From the NCBI RefSeq assembly GCF_022179445.1, contig NZ_BPQU01000006.1, positions 1-64,000 on the forward strand: DNA of 64,000 nucleotides. The letters are read 5' to 3'. Of the stretch, positions 1 to 10,198 are shown one piece after another. The DNA comes from Methylobacterium mesophilicum. GTDB taxonomy: Bacteria; Pseudomonadota; Alphaproteobacteria; Rhizobiales; Beijerinckiaceae. The notes beneath the pieces were generated by a model. That model searched no databases. It worked only from the letters and a program-made list of their open reading frames with translations, and was not told where the DNA came from. Numbering within the stretch: the stretch's first letter is position 1; every line of letters begins with the position of its first letter. A program made the translations under genes and the position numbers.

Positions 1-2
1 AG

Positions 3-74
<72 letters not shown>

Positions 75-153
75 GCCAGGATAGCATCCTTAGCAGGGCG
101 CGGCGGGGACACGTCCTCGCACCCCCCGCCGTCCCTCTCAAGGTTTCAGGATT

Positions 154-462
<309 letters not shown>

Positions 463-512
463 GTCCCGCCGGGATTTAGAGCTTACCGTTTCATCGCGCG
501 AGGGAGAGACCT

Positions 513-1250
513 ATGCGCTCAGGCGTCATCGCACAGAAGGTCGGCATGACCCGCGTCTTCACAGACGCGGGGGAGCATGTCCCCGTCACAGTGCTTAAGA
601 TCGATCAGTGCCAGGTGGTGGCCCACCGCACCGTCGAAAAGAACGGCTACGTCGCCCTCCAGGTCGGCGTGGGCAAGGCCAAGGTGAAGAACGTGTCGGC
701 GGCCGAGCGCGGTCGTTTCGCGGTCGCCAAGGTCGAGCCGAAGAAGAAGCTCGCCGAGTTCCGCGTGTCCGAGGACGCGCTGATCCCGGTCGGCGCGGAG
801 ATCACCGCGGACCACTTCATCCCGGGCCAGTTCGTCGACGTGACGGGCACCACCACGGGGAAGGGTTTCGCCGGCGGTATCAAGCGCTGGAACTTCGGCG
901 GCCTGCGCGCCACGCACGGCGTGTCCATCTCGCACCGTTCGATCGGTTCGACCGGCGGCCGTCAGGACCCGGGCAAGACCTTCAAGAACAAGAAGATGCC
1001 GGGTCATCTCGGCGTCGAGCGGGTGACCACTCAGAACCTGCGCGTCGTGCGCACCGATCCCGAGCGCGGCCTGATCCTGGTCGAGGGCGCGGTCCCCGGT
1101 GTGGCCGGTGGCTGGATTCAGATCCGCGACGCGGTGAAGCGTAAGCTCCCCGCCGACGTTCCGCTGCCGGGCAAGTTCCGTGAGAACGGCGCGTCCACCG
1201 AGTCCGCCCAGACCGCCCCCGAGGCCCCTGCGGCTGAGGAGACCGCCTGA
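513..1250 (+). CDS. rplC: 50S ribosomal protein L3
   Basis: The 245-residue protein starts [16 protein letters not shown] and carries the L3 core with the loop that reaches the peptidyl transferase centre ([13 protein letters not shown], then [15 protein letters not shown]). It is longer than E. coli L3 because of an Ala/Glu/Thr-rich tail of roughly 25 residues, which is common in alphaproteobacteria. A strong ribosome binding site (gagggagag) lies just upstream. The stop shares one base with the rplD start, suggesting translational coupling. Confidence 0.97.
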   Translation: MRSGVIAQKVGMTRVFTDAGEHVPVTVLKIDQCQVVAHRTVEKNGYVALQVGVGKAKVKNVSAAERGRFAVAKVEPKKKLAEFRVSEDALIPVGAEITADHFIPGQFVDVTGTTTGKGFAGGIKRWNFGGLRATHGVSISHRSIGSTGGRQDPGKTFKNKKMPGHLGVERVTTQNLRVVRTDPERGLILVEGAVPGVAGGWIQIRDAVKRKLPADVPLPGKFRENGASTESAQTAPEAPAAEETA

Positions 1251-1870
1251 TGAAGCTCGATATCACCACACTCGACGGCGCCGGCGCCGGCTCGGTCGAC
1301 CTGAGCGAGGAAATCTTCGGCCTTGAGCCGCGGGCCGACCTCCTTCAGCGCATGGTCCGCTGGCAGCTCGCCAAGCGGCGCGCTGGAACCCACGCCGTAA
1401 AGAACCGTTCGGACGTGAACCGTACCCGCAAGAAGCTGTACAAGCAGAAGGGTACCGGCAACGCCCGCCACGGCGCCGCTTCGGCTCCGCAGTTCCGCGG
1501 CGGTGGACGCGCCTTCGGCCCCGTCGTGCGCGACCACAGCCACGACCTTCCCAAGAAGGTCCGTGCCCTGGCCCTGCGCCACGCGCTGTCGGCCAAGGCT
1601 AAGTCCTCGACCCTGATCGTCGTCGACGACATCAAGATCGAGGATCACAAGACCAAGGGTCTCATCGAGCGCTTCGGCAAGATGGGCCTTTCGAACGCGC
1701 TGATCATCGGCGGTGCCGAGGTCGACGTGAATTTCGGCCGCGCCGCGCGTGCCATCCCGCAGATCGACGTGCTTCCCGTGCAGGGGATCAACGTCTACGA
1801 CATCCTGCGCCGGAACACGCTCGTCCTGACGAAGGCCGCCGTCGACGCGCTGGAGGAGCGTTTCAAATGA
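1250..1870 (+). CDS. rplD: 50S ribosomal protein L4
   Basis: The 206-residue product matches the L4/L1e family. It has a globular domain and the arginine-rich exit-tunnel loop, with the signature [14 protein letters not shown] followed by [12 protein letters not shown]. In E. coli L4 represses the S10 operon; whether it does so here cannot be seen. The ATG overlaps the rplC stop by one base, and the gene's own end overlaps the rplW start by four bases. Confidence 0.97.
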   Translation: MKLDITTLDGAGAGSVDLSEEIFGLEPRADLLQRMVRWQLAKRRAGTHAVKNRSDVNRTRKKLYKQKGTGNARHGAASAPQFRGGGRAFGPVVRDHSHDLPKKVRALALRHALSAKAKSSTLIVVDDIKIEDHKTKGLIERFGKMGLSNALIIGGAEVDVNFGRAARAIPQIDVLPVQGINVYDILRRNTLVLTKAAVDALEERFK

Positions 1871-2163
1871 GTGCCGATCCGCGCCACTACGACATCATCG
1901 TCTCCCCGGTCATCACCGAGAAGGCGACGAACCTGACCGAACAGAACAAGGTCGTCTTCCGGGTCGGCCCGAAGGCGACCAAGCCTCAGATCAAGGAGGC
2001 GGTCGAGAAGCTGTTCGACGTCAAGGTCACGGCGGTGAATACCCTCGTGACCAAGGGCAAGAAGAAGATTTTCCGCGGTCTCCGCGGGCAGCGCTCCGAC
2101 GTGAAGAAGGCGATCGTCACCCTGGCCGAGGGCCACACGATCGACGTCACGACCGGGCTCTGA
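1867..2163 (+). CDS. rplW: 50S ribosomal protein L23
   Basis: This 98-residue protein has the L23 pattern: an N-terminal [12 protein letters not shown], the [16 protein letters not shown] segment, and a C-terminal KKAIVTL strand. L23 lies at the tunnel exit and docks trigger factor and SRP. The start overlaps the end of rplD in an ATGA arrangement. Length and position in the operon are as expected. Confidence 0.97.
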   Translation: MSADPRHYDIIVSPVITEKATNLTEQNKVVFRVGPKATKPQIKEAVEKLFDVKVTAVNTLVTKGKKKIFRGLRGQRSDVKKAIVTLAEGHTIDVTTGL

Positions 2164-2188
2164 GGACGGGTTTTAGGGATCCAAGCCG

Positions 2189-3025
2189 ATGGCCTTGAAG
2201 ACATTCAAACCGGTCACGCCGAGCCTGCGCCAGCTCGTGCTCGTCGACCGCCGTGAGCTCTACAAGGGCAAGCCGGTGAAGGCGCTGACGGAGGGCAAGA
2301 GCTCCTCCGGCGGCCGTAACAACCTCGGCCGCATCACCGTCCGCTTCCGCGGTGGTGGTCACAAGCGGGTGCTGCGCAACGTCGACTTCAAGCGTCGCGA
2401 GCAGCTCGGCGTGACGGCGACGGTCGAGCGGATCGAGTACGATCCGAACCGCACCGCGTTCATCGCCCTGATCAACTTCCCCGACGGGAAGCAGAGCTAC
2501 ATCCTTGCCCCGCAGCGTCTGCAGCCGGGCGACAAGGTGGTGACCGGCGAGAACGTCGACATCAAGCCGGGCAATGCCGGTCCGGTCGGCTCGATGCCGG
2601 TGGGTACGATCATCCACAACGTCGAGCTGAAGATCGGCAAGGGCGGCGCGATCGCCCGCTCGGCTGGGAACTACGCCCAGATCGTCGGACGCGATCAGGG
2701 CTACGTGACGCTGCGCCTGAACTCCGGCGAGCAGCGCCTCGTGCACGGCCAGTGCTTCGCGACTGTCGGTGCGGTCTCGAACCCGGACCACATGAACATC
2801 TCGCTCGGCAAGGCCGGGCGCAACCGGTGGCTCGGCAAGCGCCCGCATAACCGCGGCGTTTCCATGAACCCGGTGGATCACCCGCACGGCGGCGGCGAGG
2901 GCCGTACCTCGGGCGGCCGCAACCCGGTCACGCCGTGGGGCGTGCCCACCAAGGGGAAGAAGACCCGGTCCAACAAGCGGACCGACGTGTTCATCCTGTC
3001 CAGCCGCCACAACCGCAAGAAGTAA
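2189..3025 (+). CDS. rplB: 50S ribosomal protein L2
   Basis: The 278-residue product has the full L2 length. The C-terminal segment [18 protein letters not shown] contains the conserved histidine loop near the peptidyl transferase centre, and the N-terminal half carries the RNA-binding OB fold ([12 protein letters not shown]). L2 is needed for subunit association. It follows rplW by 25 bases and is followed by rpsS after 5 bases. Confidence 0.97.
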   Translation: MALKTFKPVTPSLRQLVLVDRRELYKGKPVKALTEGKSSSGGRNNLGRITVRFRGGGHKRVLRNVDFKRREQLGVTATVERIEYDPNRTAFIALINFPDGKQSYILAPQRLQPGDKVVTGENVDIKPGNAGPVGSMPVGTIIHNVELKIGKGGAIARSAGNYAQIVGRDQGYVTLRLNSGEQRLVHGQCFATVGAVSNPDHMNISLGKAGRNRWLGKRPHNRGVSMNPVDHPHGGGEGRTSGGRNPVTPWGVPTKGKKTRSNKRTDVFILSSRHNRKK

Positions 3026-3030
3026 TCGCT

Positions 3031-3309
3031 ATGGCACGCTCTCTCTGGAAGGGGCCGTTCGTCGATGGCTACCTCTTCAAGAAGGCCGAAGCGGCGCGGG
3101 GCTCCTCGCGCTCAGAGGTCATCAAGATCTGGAGCCGCCGCTCCACGATTCTCCCGCAGTTCGTCGGGCTCACCTTCGGTGTGCACAACGGGCAGAAGCA
3201 CATCCCGGTCTACGTCTCCGAGGAGATGGTGGGGCACAAGTTCGGCGAGTTCTCGCCGACCCGCACCTTCCACGGGCACGCGGCCGACAAGAAGGCGAAG
3301 AGGCGCTGA
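3031..3309 (+). CDS. rpsS: 30S ribosomal protein S19
   Basis: The start is taken at the ATG giving [15 protein letters not shown], the classical S19 N-terminus, so the protein is 92 residues. A longer reading frame beginning inside rplB has no family support. The C-terminal [17 protein letters not shown] is diagnostic. S19 forms a complex with S13 in the 30S head. The gene sits 5 bases after rplB and 1 base before rplV. Confidence 0.97.
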   Translation: MARSLWKGPFVDGYLFKKAEAARGSSRSEVIKIWSRRSTILPQFVGLTFGVHNGQKHIPVYVSEEMVGHKFGEFSPTRTFHGHAADKKAKRR

Positions 3310-3310
3310 G

Positions 3311-3697
3311 ATGGGCAAGCAAGCCACCCCCCGCGCGCTCCCCGAGAACGAGGCCAAGGCAGTTGCGCGCATGCTGCGCGTCAGCCCCCAGAAGCTGAAC
3401 CTCGTGGCGCAGATGATCCGCGGCAAGAAGGTCGATACCGCGTTGGCCGAGCTGCAGTTTTCGCGCAAGCGCATCTCGACCGAGGTCAAGAAGTGCCTCG
3501 AGAGCGCGATCGCGAATGCCGAGAACAACCACGACCTGGACGTCGACGATCTCGTCGTCACCCAGGCCTTCGTGGGCAAGGCCCTCGTGCTCAAGCGCTT
3601 CCACGCCCGCGCCCGCGGCCGCGGCGCGCGTATCCTGAAGCCCTTCTCGAACCTCACCATCGTGGTTCGCGAAGTCCGCCAGGCCGAAGCGGCTTAA
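3311..3697 (+). CDS. rplV: 50S ribosomal protein L22
   Basis: The start at [17 protein letters not shown] gives 128 residues. The family core is clear: [20 protein letters not shown], then a C-terminal beta-hairpin region with [18 protein letters not shown] that lines the exit tunnel. A longer frame reading back through rpsS was rejected because it is out of frame with S19. Spacing to rpsC is 10 bases with an AGGAG-like site. Confidence 0.96.
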   Translation: MGKQATPRALPENEAKAVARMLRVSPQKLNLVAQMIRGKKVDTALAELQFSRKRISTEVKKCLESAIANAENNHDLDVDDLVVTQAFVGKALVLKRFHARARGRGARILKPFSNLTIVVREVRQAEAA

Positions 3698-3707
3698 GGA
3701 GGATCTC

Positions 3708-4448
3708 ATGGGCCAGAAAGTCAATCCGATCGGTCTCCGTCTCGGTATCAACCGGACCTGGGACTCCCGCTGGTTCGCCGGCAAGGGCGAGTACGCCAAG
3801 CTGATGCATGAGGACGTCGCGATCCGCGCCGCCCTCATGAAGCAGCTGAAGCAGGCCGCCGTCTCGAAGATCGTCATCGAGCGTCCGCACCGGAAGTGCC
3901 GCGTCACCATCCACTCGGGTCGTCCTGGCGTGGTGATCGGCAAGAAGGGCGCGGATATCGAGAAGCTGCGCAAGTTGGTCGGCACGATGACCAAGGCCGA
4001 CGTGACGATCAACATCGTCGAGGTGCGCAAGCCCGAGATCGACGCCACTCTGGTGGCCGACTCGATCGCCCAGCAGCTCGAGCGCCGCGTCGCCTTCCGT
4101 CGCGCCATGAAGCGCGCCGTGCAGTCGGCGATGCGTCTCGGTGCCGAGGGCATCCGGATCAACTGCTCGGGTCGTCTCGGCGGCGCCGAGATCGCCCGCC
4201 AGGAATGGTACCGTGAGGGCCGGGTCCCGCTGCACACCCTGCGTGCGGACGTGGATTACGGCACCGCCACGGCGTTCACGACCTACGGCACTTGCGGCAT
4301 CAAGGTTTGGGTGTTCAAGGGCGAGATCCTTGAGCACGACCCTATGGCCCAGGACAAGAAGGCCCAGGAAGAGGGTGGCCGCTCCGGCGGACGCCGTGAG
4401 CGCGATGGCGAGGGCGGCCGCGAGCGCGGACGCCGCGAGCACGCGTAA
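3708..4448 (+). CDS. rpsC: 30S ribosomal protein S3
   Basis: The 246-residue protein begins [14 protein letters not shown] and has the KH domain GVVIGKKG loop at residues 74-81, followed by the S3 C-terminal domain with the [17 protein letters not shown] stretch. S3 is at the mRNA entry channel. After about residue 218 there is a charged Arg/Gly/Glu-rich tail, a common lineage-specific extension. A good ribosome binding site (aaggagg) precedes it. Confidence 0.97.
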   Translation: MGQKVNPIGLRLGINRTWDSRWFAGKGEYAKLMHEDVAIRAALMKQLKQAAVSKIVIERPHRKCRVTIHSGRPGVVIGKKGADIEKLRKLVGTMTKADVTINIVEVRKPEIDATLVADSIAQQLERRVAFRRAMKRAVQSAMRLGAEGIRINCSGRLGGAEIARQEWYREGRVPLHTLRADVDYGTATAFTTYGTCGIKVWVFKGEILEHDPMAQDKKAQEEGGRSGGRRERDGEGGRERGRREHA

Positions 4449-4459
4449 GGTAGGAAGCC

Positions 4460-4873
4460 ATGCTGCAACCCAAAAAGACTCGCTTCCGTAAGCAGTTCAA
4501 GGGCCGCATCCACGGTGCGGCCAAGGGCGGCTTCGAGCTGAACTTCGGTCAGTTCGGCTTGAAGGCCGTGGAGCCCGAGCGCGTCACCGCCCGGCAGATC
4601 GAGGCGGCCCGCCGCGCGATCACCCGTGAGATGAAGCGCCAGGGCCGCGTCTGGATCCGGGTATTTCCGGACGTTCCGGTCTCCTCGAAGCCGACCGAAG
4701 TCCGCATGGGCTCGGGTAAGGGCGCGCCGGATTACTGGGCCGCCCGTGTCCATCCGGGCCGGATCATGTTCGAGGTCGACGGCGTCGCCGAGGACATCGC
4801 CAAGGAGGCCCTGCGCCTCGGTGCCGCCAAGCTCCCGATCCGTACGCGGGTCGTCCAACGCATCGCCGACTGA
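4460..4873 (+). CDS. rplP: 50S ribosomal protein L16
   Basis: The 137-residue product is a standard L16: it starts [16 protein letters not shown] and has the [16 protein letters not shown] motif around residues 80-97, close to the A-site tRNA elbow. It follows rpsC by 11 bases and precedes rpmC by 12 bases with a ggagg site between them. Confidence 0.97.
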   Translation: MLQPKKTRFRKQFKGRIHGAAKGGFELNFGQFGLKAVEPERVTARQIEAARRAITREMKRQGRVWIRVFPDVPVSSKPTEVRMGSGKGAPDYWAARVHPGRIMFEVDGVAEDIAKEALRLGAAKLPIRTRVVQRIAD

Positions 4874-4885
4874 ACGGAGGGTATC

Positions 4886-5101
4886 GTGAAGTCGACCCAG
4901 AGAGTGTCTGATCTGAAGGCGTTGTCGCCGGATCAGCTGAACGACGAGTTGCTGAACCTCAAGAAGGAGCAGTTCAATCTGCGCTTCCAGGGGGCCACCG
5001 GCCAGCTCGAGAACGTCGCTCGCGTCCGTGAGGTCCGCCGCGACATCGCCCGCGTCCGCACCCTGCAGCGTTCGAAGACGCTGCAGGCGTCCAAGAGCTG
5101 A
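4886..5101 (+). CDS. rpmC: 50S ribosomal protein L29
   Basis: The start codon is GTG, preceded by a clear ggagg site. The 71-residue product has the two-helix L29 fold with [21 protein letters not shown] and a [10 protein letters not shown] second helix. L29 sits beside L23 at the tunnel exit. It is slightly longer than E. coli L29 (63 residues), which is within the family range. Confidence 0.95.
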   Translation: MKSTQRVSDLKALSPDQLNDELLNLKKEQFNLRFQGATGQLENVARVREVRRDIARVRTLQRSKTLQASKS

Positions 5102-5121
5102 CAGGGGCTTAGGAGAACACC

Positions 5122-5388
5122 ATGCCGAAGCGCGTCCTGCAGGGCACCGTCGTCAGCGACAAGGGCGAGAAGACCATCGTGGTGAAGGTGGAGCGTCGCT
5201 TCACGCACCCGGTGATGAAGAAGACCGTGCGCCGTTCGAAGAACTACCATGCCCATGACGAGGCGAATGTCGCCAAGGTCGGGCAAACGGTGTTCATCGA
5301 GGAGTGCCGTCCCTTCTCGAAGACCAAGACCTGGAAGCTGGTCGAGGACCAGGCCTCCGCGGTCGTTGAGACCGGCGAAGCCGCCTGA
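5122..5388 (+). CDS. rpsQ: 30S ribosomal protein S17
   Basis: This 88-residue OB-fold protein begins [18 protein letters not shown] and contains [20 protein letters not shown]17 is a primary 16S rRNA binder. It is the last ribosomal gene in the window: the next expected gene, rplN (L14), is not here, and the next coding sequence is a toxin gene on the opposite strand. No strong terminator was found in the 43-base gap. Confidence 0.97.
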   Translation: MPKRVLQGTVVSDKGEKTIVVKVERRFTHPVMKKTVRRSKNYHAHDEANVAKVGQTVFIEECRPFSKTKTWKLVEDQASAVVETGEAA

Positions 5389-5431
5389 GCTGTCTTCTCT
5401 CGACGGCCGCGGAGATGTCTGCGTCCGTCCG

Positions 5432-5713
5432 TTAGGCCGATCGGTCCTGTGCGGCGTCCCGGAGCGTGATGATTGTCACGATCTCCCGCCGCTCGTCGAC
5501 CTGATAGTCGATGAGATACGGCAGTCGGGACACCGCGAAAACGCGCACCCCCGGTCGGACGCCGCGGCCGACGTATGGGTGGCGCCTGAGAAGCTCGGCC
5601 GTCTCGCGGATCGCACCCTCGATCTTGTCCGCGGTGCCTGGATTTCGCTCCCGAACGTAGTCGGCGATTTCCGTTAGGCGCTGGACCGCACGGCGTGCGT
5701 AGACGAGCTTCAC
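5432..5713 (-). CDS. RelE/ParE-family toxin next to recA
   Basis: The 93-residue product has the ParE/RelE plasmid-stabilisation fold pattern: an N-terminal MKLVYARRAVQRLTEIADYV strand-helix-helix, then RHPYVGRGVRPGVRVFAV, YLIDYQVD and a basic-strand end. Members either poison gyrase (ParE) or cleave mRNA (RelE); the sequence alone does not decide which. Its start overlaps the upstream antitoxin stop by 4 bases. The pair is transcribed in the recA direction and converges on rpsQ. Confidence 0.85.
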   Translation of the reverse strand: MKLVYARRAVQRLTEIADYVRERNPGTADKIEGAIRETAELLRRHPYVGRGVRPGVRVFAVSRLPYLIDYQVDERREIVTIITLRDAAQDRSA

Positions 5714-5946
5714 GCTCTGAAACGGCGGAAGGCAGCCCCGACCTCTTCGGGTGACGCGATGTCTCCGTGAGCGATCTCGTCGAGCCCTTCCAAGACATCC
5801 TTCAGATGGTCGGGATCAATCTCGCTCGGCGCGCCGACCTGCGCCATGTCGAGCATGGCCTGTGCGATGGCATCCTGCGCCTCAGGCGGCATCCGCCGAA
5901 CTGTCTCGACGGCCTCTTCCAGAAGGTCGGTAACAGCCAGCTGCAT
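5710..5946 (-). CDS. Antitoxin paired with the ParE-type toxin
   Basis: I start this at the ATG giving MQLAVTDLLEEAVETVRR (78 residues). A longer frame would read back through a perfect hairpin at 5958-5990. The protein is small, helical and acidic, with the RMPPEAQDAIAQAMLDM segment typical of antitoxins that sit 5' of ParE/RelE toxins. It overlaps the toxin start by 4 bases, so the two are probably translationally coupled. No independent promoter was recognised between the hairpin and recA. Confidence 0.7.
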   Translation of the reverse strand: MQLAVTDLLEEAVETVRRMPPEAQDAIAQAMLDMAQVGAPSEIDPDHLKDVLEGLDEIAHGDIASPEEVGAAFRRFRA

Positions 5947-5957
5947 CCTCAACGACG

Positions 5958-5990
5958 AACGGCCCCGGCGAATGCCTCGCCGGGGCCGTT
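5958..5990 (-). terminator. Hairpin after recA, in front of the antitoxin
   Basis: A perfect 13-base-pair GC-rich stem (5958-5970 with 5978-5990) and a 7-base loop lie 50 bases after the recA stop and 11 bases before the antitoxin start. It is the likely recA terminator or attenuator, although the downstream U-tract is poor. It would also lie in the 5' leader of any antitoxin mRNA that starts further upstream. Confidence 0.6.
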
Positions 5991-6040
5991 GATTGTCCTC
6001 CGCGCGCGCTCGCACGGCAAGGGTTTGAGCTGTGGGCGGC

Positions 6041-7138
6041 TTATGCCTCGCCCTCGTCGAGGTCGTCCTCGGTCGGCTTGGCGTTCTCCAAAATCTTCTC
6101 GGCGACGAGGCCGGAATTCTGGCGGATCGAGGCTTCGATCTTGCCGGCGATCTCCGGGTTGTCGCGCAGGAACCCCTTCGAGTTCTCGCGGCCCTGGCCC
6201 AGGCGCTGGCTGTTGTACGAGAACCAGGCGCCGGACTTCTCGACGATGCCGGCCTTCACACCGAGGTCGATCAACTCGCCGACCTTCGACACGCCCTCGC
6301 CGAACATGATGTCGAACTCGACCTGCTTGAACGGCGGCGCGACTTTGTTCTTCACGACCTTGACGCGGACCTGGTTGCCGATCGCCTCGTCGCGGTCCTT
6401 AAGGGTCGAGATGCGACGGATGTCGAGGCGCACCGATGCGTAGAATTTCAGCGCGTTGCCGCCCGTCGTGGTCTCCGGGCTGCCGTACATCACGCCGATC
6501 TTCATCCGGATCTGGTTGATGAAGATCACCATGCAGTTCGAGCGCGAGATCGAACCGGTGAGCTTGCGCAGGGCTTGGCTCATCAGGCGGGCCTGGAGGC
6601 CGGGCTGGCTCTCGCCCATCTCGCCCTCGATCTCGGCCCGAGGGGTCAGCGCGGCGACCGAATCGACCACCAGCACGTCGATGGCGCCGGAGCGCACCAG
6701 CGTGTCGGTGATCTCGAGCGCCTGCTCGCCGGTATCGGGCTGCGAGATTAGCAGGTCGTCGAGATTGACGCCGAGCTTTCGGGCGTAGATCGGGTCTAGG
6801 GCGTGCTCGGCGTCCACGAAGGCGCAGACGCCGCCCTTCTTCTGGGCCTCGGCGATAGTGTGAAGGGCCAGTGTCGTCTTGCCGGACGATTCGGGGCCAT
6901 AGATCTCCACGACCCGGCCGCGGGGCAGGCCGCCGACGCCGAGGGCGATGTCCAGGCCGATCGAGCCGGTGGAGACGGTCTCGACCTCCTGCACCTTATC
7001 GTTCTTGCCGAGCCGCATGATCGAGCCCTTGCCGAAGGCGCGCTCGATTTGGGACAGGGCGGCGTCGATCGCCTTGGACTTATCCTTGTCCTTCTCCGCC
7101 GGGGGCATGTCGACCACTTTCAATGCAGGCTGGGCCAT
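6041..7138 (-). CDS. recA: Recombinase A
   Basis: The 365-residue protein is a full-length RecA with Walker A GPESSGKT at residues 81-88, Walker B region [12 protein letters not shown] and the [24 protein letters not shown] stretch around the L2 loop. RecA forms filaments on single-stranded DNA, drives homologous recombination and stimulates LexA self-cleavage. The acidic C-terminus is typical. A LexA-like site lies about 63 bases before the start. A hairpin and then a toxin-antitoxin pair follow on the same strand. Confidence 0.98.
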   Translation of the reverse strand: MAQPALKVVDMPPAEKDKDKSKAIDAALSQIERAFGKGSIMRLGKNDKVQEVETVSTGSIGLDIALGVGGLPRGRVVEIYGPESSGKTTLALHTIAEAQKKGGVCAFVDAEHALDPIYARKLGVNLDDLLISQPDTGEQALEITDTLVRSGAIDVLVVDSVAALTPRAEIEGEMGESQPGLQARLMSQALRKLTGSISRSNCMVIFINQIRMKIGVMYGSPETTTGGNALKFYASVRLDIRRISTLKDRDEAIGNQVRVKVVKNKVAPPFKQVEFDIMFGEGVSKVGELIDLGVKAGIVEKSGAWFSYNSQRLGQGRENSKGFLRDNPEIAGKIEASIRQNSGLVAEKILENAKPTEDDLDEGEA

Positions 7139-7200
7139 CTGGCGGGCTCCTTATGAAGGGGTTGCGCGCCATTCACAACGCGCGGCAACACGGCGCTGAT

Positions 7201-7215
7201 GTACCCTATTTGTTC
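7201..7215 (-). promoter_or_regulatory. Candidate LexA (SOS) box upstream of recA
   Basis: The bases read GTAC-N7-GTTC. The alphaproteobacterial LexA consensus is GTTC-N7-GTTC, so one half-site is perfect and the other has a single mismatch. It is centred about 70 bases before the recA start, a normal place for SOS control. The call rests on consensus and position only. Confidence 0.5.
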
Positions 7216-7301
7216 TCTTTCGGCAAGGGCGTCGGGGACGAGAACGCCGCCCGGATGGGGCGGCGCGCAGGTTCTCCACCAAGCTTGTTGCCGGCACGAT
7301 G

Positions 7302-10016
7302 TCAGTCGGCCGCCATGGTCTTCTTGACGGTCTCCACCAGCTGCTTCAGGCTGAACGGCTTGGGCAGGAAGTTGAAGGCTTCCCCCTCGGGCAGGTTCTT
7401 GCGAAACGCGTCCTCGGCGTAGCCCGAGACGAAGATCACCTTCAGGTCCGGTTGGCTCTTGCGCACCTCGCGCAGCAGGGTCGGGCCGTCCATCTCGGGC
7501 ATCACCACGTCGGAGACGACGAGGTCGATCGACTGGCTGCCGTCGCGCACGATCGCCAGGGCTTCGAGGCCGGAGGCAGCCTCCAGCACCGTGTAGCCCC
7601 GGGCCGAGAGGGCCCGGCTGTTGACCGCCCGGACGGGATCCTCGTCCTCGACCAGCAGGATCGTCCCCTGCCCGGTATGGTCCGCTGCGGGCTTGCGCGG
7701 GGCCGGTTTCTCCGGGGCCTTCTGGGTGCCGGCACGTTCGGCTGGGCCGGCCGGCTTCGCCGTCGCCGGCATGTCCGCCCGCGGCAGCGCCGGAACCGCA
7801 GGGGCGGCCTCCTCGGGCTCCGCGACAGGCACGTGCCGCGGCAGGTAGATCCGGAAGGCGGTCCCCTCCCCGATGGTCGACTGCACGTCGATGGTACCGC
7901 CGGACTGCTTGACGATGCCGAACACCGTCGAGAGCCCGAGGCCGGTGCCCTTGCCGATCTCCTTGGTGGTGAAGAACGGCTCGAAGATCTTCTCCATCAG
8001 CTCGGCCGGAATGCCCTGTCCGGTATCGCGCACCTCGATCAGGACGTGGTCGCCCGCGGGCGCGCCACCGCGTCCCTCCACGGAGGCGGCCGGTCCCGGA
8101 TCGGTCACGTTCTCGGTCCGGATCATCAGCTTGCCGCCGTCCGGCATCGCGTCGCGGGCGTTGACCGCCAGGTTCACGATCACCTGCTCGAACTGGTTGA
8201 CGTCGGCTTTCACCGGCCAGACGTCGCGGCCGTGCTTCAATTCCAGGGCGACGCGCTCGCCGAGCAGCCGCTTGAGCAGCAGGGTCAGCTCCGAGAGCCC
8301 CTCCCCGACATTCATCACTTCAGGGCGCAGGGTCTGACGACGTGAGAACGCCAGGAGCTGGCGGACGAGGCCCGCCGCCCGGTTGGCGTTCTGCTTGATC
8401 TGCATGATGTCCTGGAAGGCCGGGTCGGTCGGCCGGTGGCTCGCGAGCAGCAGGTCCGAGTAGCCGATGATCGCCTGGAGGACGTTGTTGAAGTCGTGCG
8501 CGATGCCGCCGGCGAGCTGGCCCACGGCGTTCATCTTCTGAGCCTGGGCGACCTGCTGCTCCAGCTGCCGCTGCGCCGTGGTGTCGAGGGCGTACAGGAT
8601 CACGCGCTCGGCCTCGTCGGCCTTGTGGGTGGCGTCGCTGCTGTCGGCTGGGCTGAGCCAGAGCCGCGCCGAGCGGCCCCCCGGGCCGCTGAGCTGGACT
8701 TCGATCGGCTCCGGGTCGGACAGGCCGCTGGCGGCGCGGGCGAGGCCGGCCTCCAGGGAGGCGCGGTCGACCACCGAATCGGCCACGTTGGGCTCGGCCC
8801 CCTGGGTCCCCTCCCCCTCTGGGCCGCCCTCGTCGACCTGGCGCGGCACCGTGCCGAACAGGCGCGTGAACGAGGTGTTGGCCCGGGCGATCCGGCCGGA
8901 GCGGTCCAGGGTCGCGATGGCGATCGGGGAATTGTTGAGGAAGCGGGCCAGACGCACCTCGGCCGCGCGCTGCGGCTCGTCGGTCTCGGCCCCGGCCGAG
9001 CGGTTGATCACGAAGGTCCGCGACGAGCCGGGCTTGCCGTCCTTGCCGAAGGCGACGCGGTGGTACAGCCGCACCGGCAGGGTGTGGCCGTTGCGGCGGC
9101 GCAGGTCGAGGTCGAACCGATCGGTGCGGACTTCCCCGGGCAAGCCGGCGGTGCGTACCAGCACGTCGGCCTCCGGAGCGATCTCGGTGAGGTGCGGGCC
9201 GCCGGGGCCGACGCTCGCCAGGTCATAGCCGAGCCAGGCCGCGAGCGTCGCGTTCATGTAGACGATCGCGCCGGCGGGATCGATCGACAGGAAGCCCGCC
9301 GGGGCGTGGTCGAGGTAGTCGATCGCGTGCTGGAGTTCCTGGAAGACGTTCTCCTGGCGCTCGCGCTCGGCGGTGATGTCGGCCACCGTCCAGAGTGCGG
9401 CGGCCCGGCGCGGGCGCGCCAGGGGCCGCACCGACACCCGGTACCAGCCGAAGCCGCGCTCGTTCGCCTGCGGCCCGAGCGGCGGCGACATTCGGATTTC
9501 TTCCGTATGCGCCCGTCCGTCCCGCGAGGCCTGCGACAGGCGGTAGACCGCCTCCGAGACCTCCGGCGAGCCGACCAGGATGCGCTCTACGGGCACGAGG
9601 TTCGAGAAGGCGTCGCCGCCGGCCACCCGCAGGTAGGCCTCGTTGGCGTAGATCAGGCGGCCGCCGTCCTCGACCACCAGCGCCCCGTCCGGGGAGGCGT
9701 CGACGATGCCCTTGGTGATGTCGTCCCGGGTCGCGGTGCCGCTGAGCTGAAGCGCCCCGATCGCCAGGGCGAACAGGAAGAACACGCCGGCCATCGCCAG
9801 CAGGGCCAGCAGCCAGACGATCAGCGATTGCGCCTGCTCGTTGGCCACGAAGGACAGGCCGATGGCGGCCCCGACCAGCAGGCCGGCGAGCACGAGCAGC
9901 AGACCGACCCGGCCCGGCTGCTCCGAGCGGTCGATCGAGCCGGTTCCCTGAGGGTTCGCGATCTGCGTGCCCGTCGCGGGCGCCGGAGGTCCAGTGACGT
10001 CGGCCATCGGCATCAT
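7302..10016 (-). CDS. cckA: Hybrid histidine kinase CckA, cell-cycle regulator
   Basis: The 904-residue protein has two membrane segments (about residues 30-85), several PAS-like domains (about 100-480), a HisKA domain with the phospho-accepting His507 in GGIAHDFNNVLQAIIGYS, an ATPase domain (DTGQGIP, GTGLGLSTVFGIV) and a C-terminal receiver with Asp836 in VVSDVVMPEMDG. This is the layout of CckA, which passes phosphate through ChpT to CtrA, or removes it, and so sets the cell-cycle programme. Several in-frame ATGs lie near the start. It lies between recA and flhB on the same strand, a grouping also known from other alphaproteobacteria. Confidence 0.93.
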   Translation of the reverse strand: MMPMADVTGPPAPATGTQIANPQGTGSIDRSEQPGRVGLLLVLAGLLVGAAIGLSFVANEQAQSLIVWLLALLAMAGVFFLFALAIGALQLSGTATRDDITKGIVDASPDGALVVEDGGRLIYANEAYLRVAGGDAFSNLVPVERILVGSPEVSEAVYRLSQASRDGRAHTEEIRMSPPLGPQANERGFGWYRVSVRPLARPRRAAALWTVADITAERERQENVFQELQHAIDYLDHAPAGFLSIDPAGAIVYMNATLAAWLGYDLASVGPGGPHLTEIAPEADVLVRTAGLPGEVRTDRFDLDLRRRNGHTLPVRLYHRVAFGKDGKPGSSRTFVINRSAGAETDEPQRAAEVRLARFLNNSPIAIATLDRSGRIARANTSFTRLFGTVPRQVDEGGPEGEGTQGAEPNVADSVVDRASLEAGLARAASGLSDPEPIEVQLSGPGGRSARLWLSPADSSDATHKADEAERVILYALDTTAQRQLEQQVAQAQKMNAVGQLAGGIAHDFNNVLQAIIGYSDLLLASHRPTDPAFQDIMQIKQNANRAAGLVRQLLAFSRRQTLRPEVMNVGEGLSELTLLLKRLLGERVALELKHGRDVWPVKADVNQFEQVIVNLAVNARDAMPDGGKLMIRTENVTDPGPAASVEGRGGAPAGDHVLIEVRDTGQGIPAELMEKIFEPFFTTKEIGKGTGLGLSTVFGIVKQSGGTIDVQSTIGEGTAFRIYLPRHVPVAEPEEAAPAVPALPRADMPATAKPAGPAERAGTQKAPEKPAPRKPAADHTGQGTILLVEDEDPVRAVNSRALSARGYTVLEAASGLEALAIVRDGSQSIDLVVSDVVMPEMDGPTLLREVRKSQPDLKVIFVSGYAEDAFRKNLPEGEAFNFLPKPFSLKQLVETVKKTMAAD

Positions 10017-10198
10017 TCCAGAACAATCACCCGGTTAGGCCCGCCGGCCATAGCAGGGCTCGGGCAGCACGGCATCACTCTCGTCGCGCCGGTCGTGTCG
10101 CGCCAAGCCTTGGCGCAGCCTTGCAAAAAAAGGTGGAGGAAGCGTGGCTTTTCTGGACTGAACCTTGCGATCGGCGTTCTGAATACCGGCCTTGGCGC

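Noticed and set aside
10100..10116. Palindrome gcgccaag/cttggcgc between flhB and cckA
   Set aside because: The loop would be only one base and no T-run follows on the minus strand, so I did not call it a terminator.
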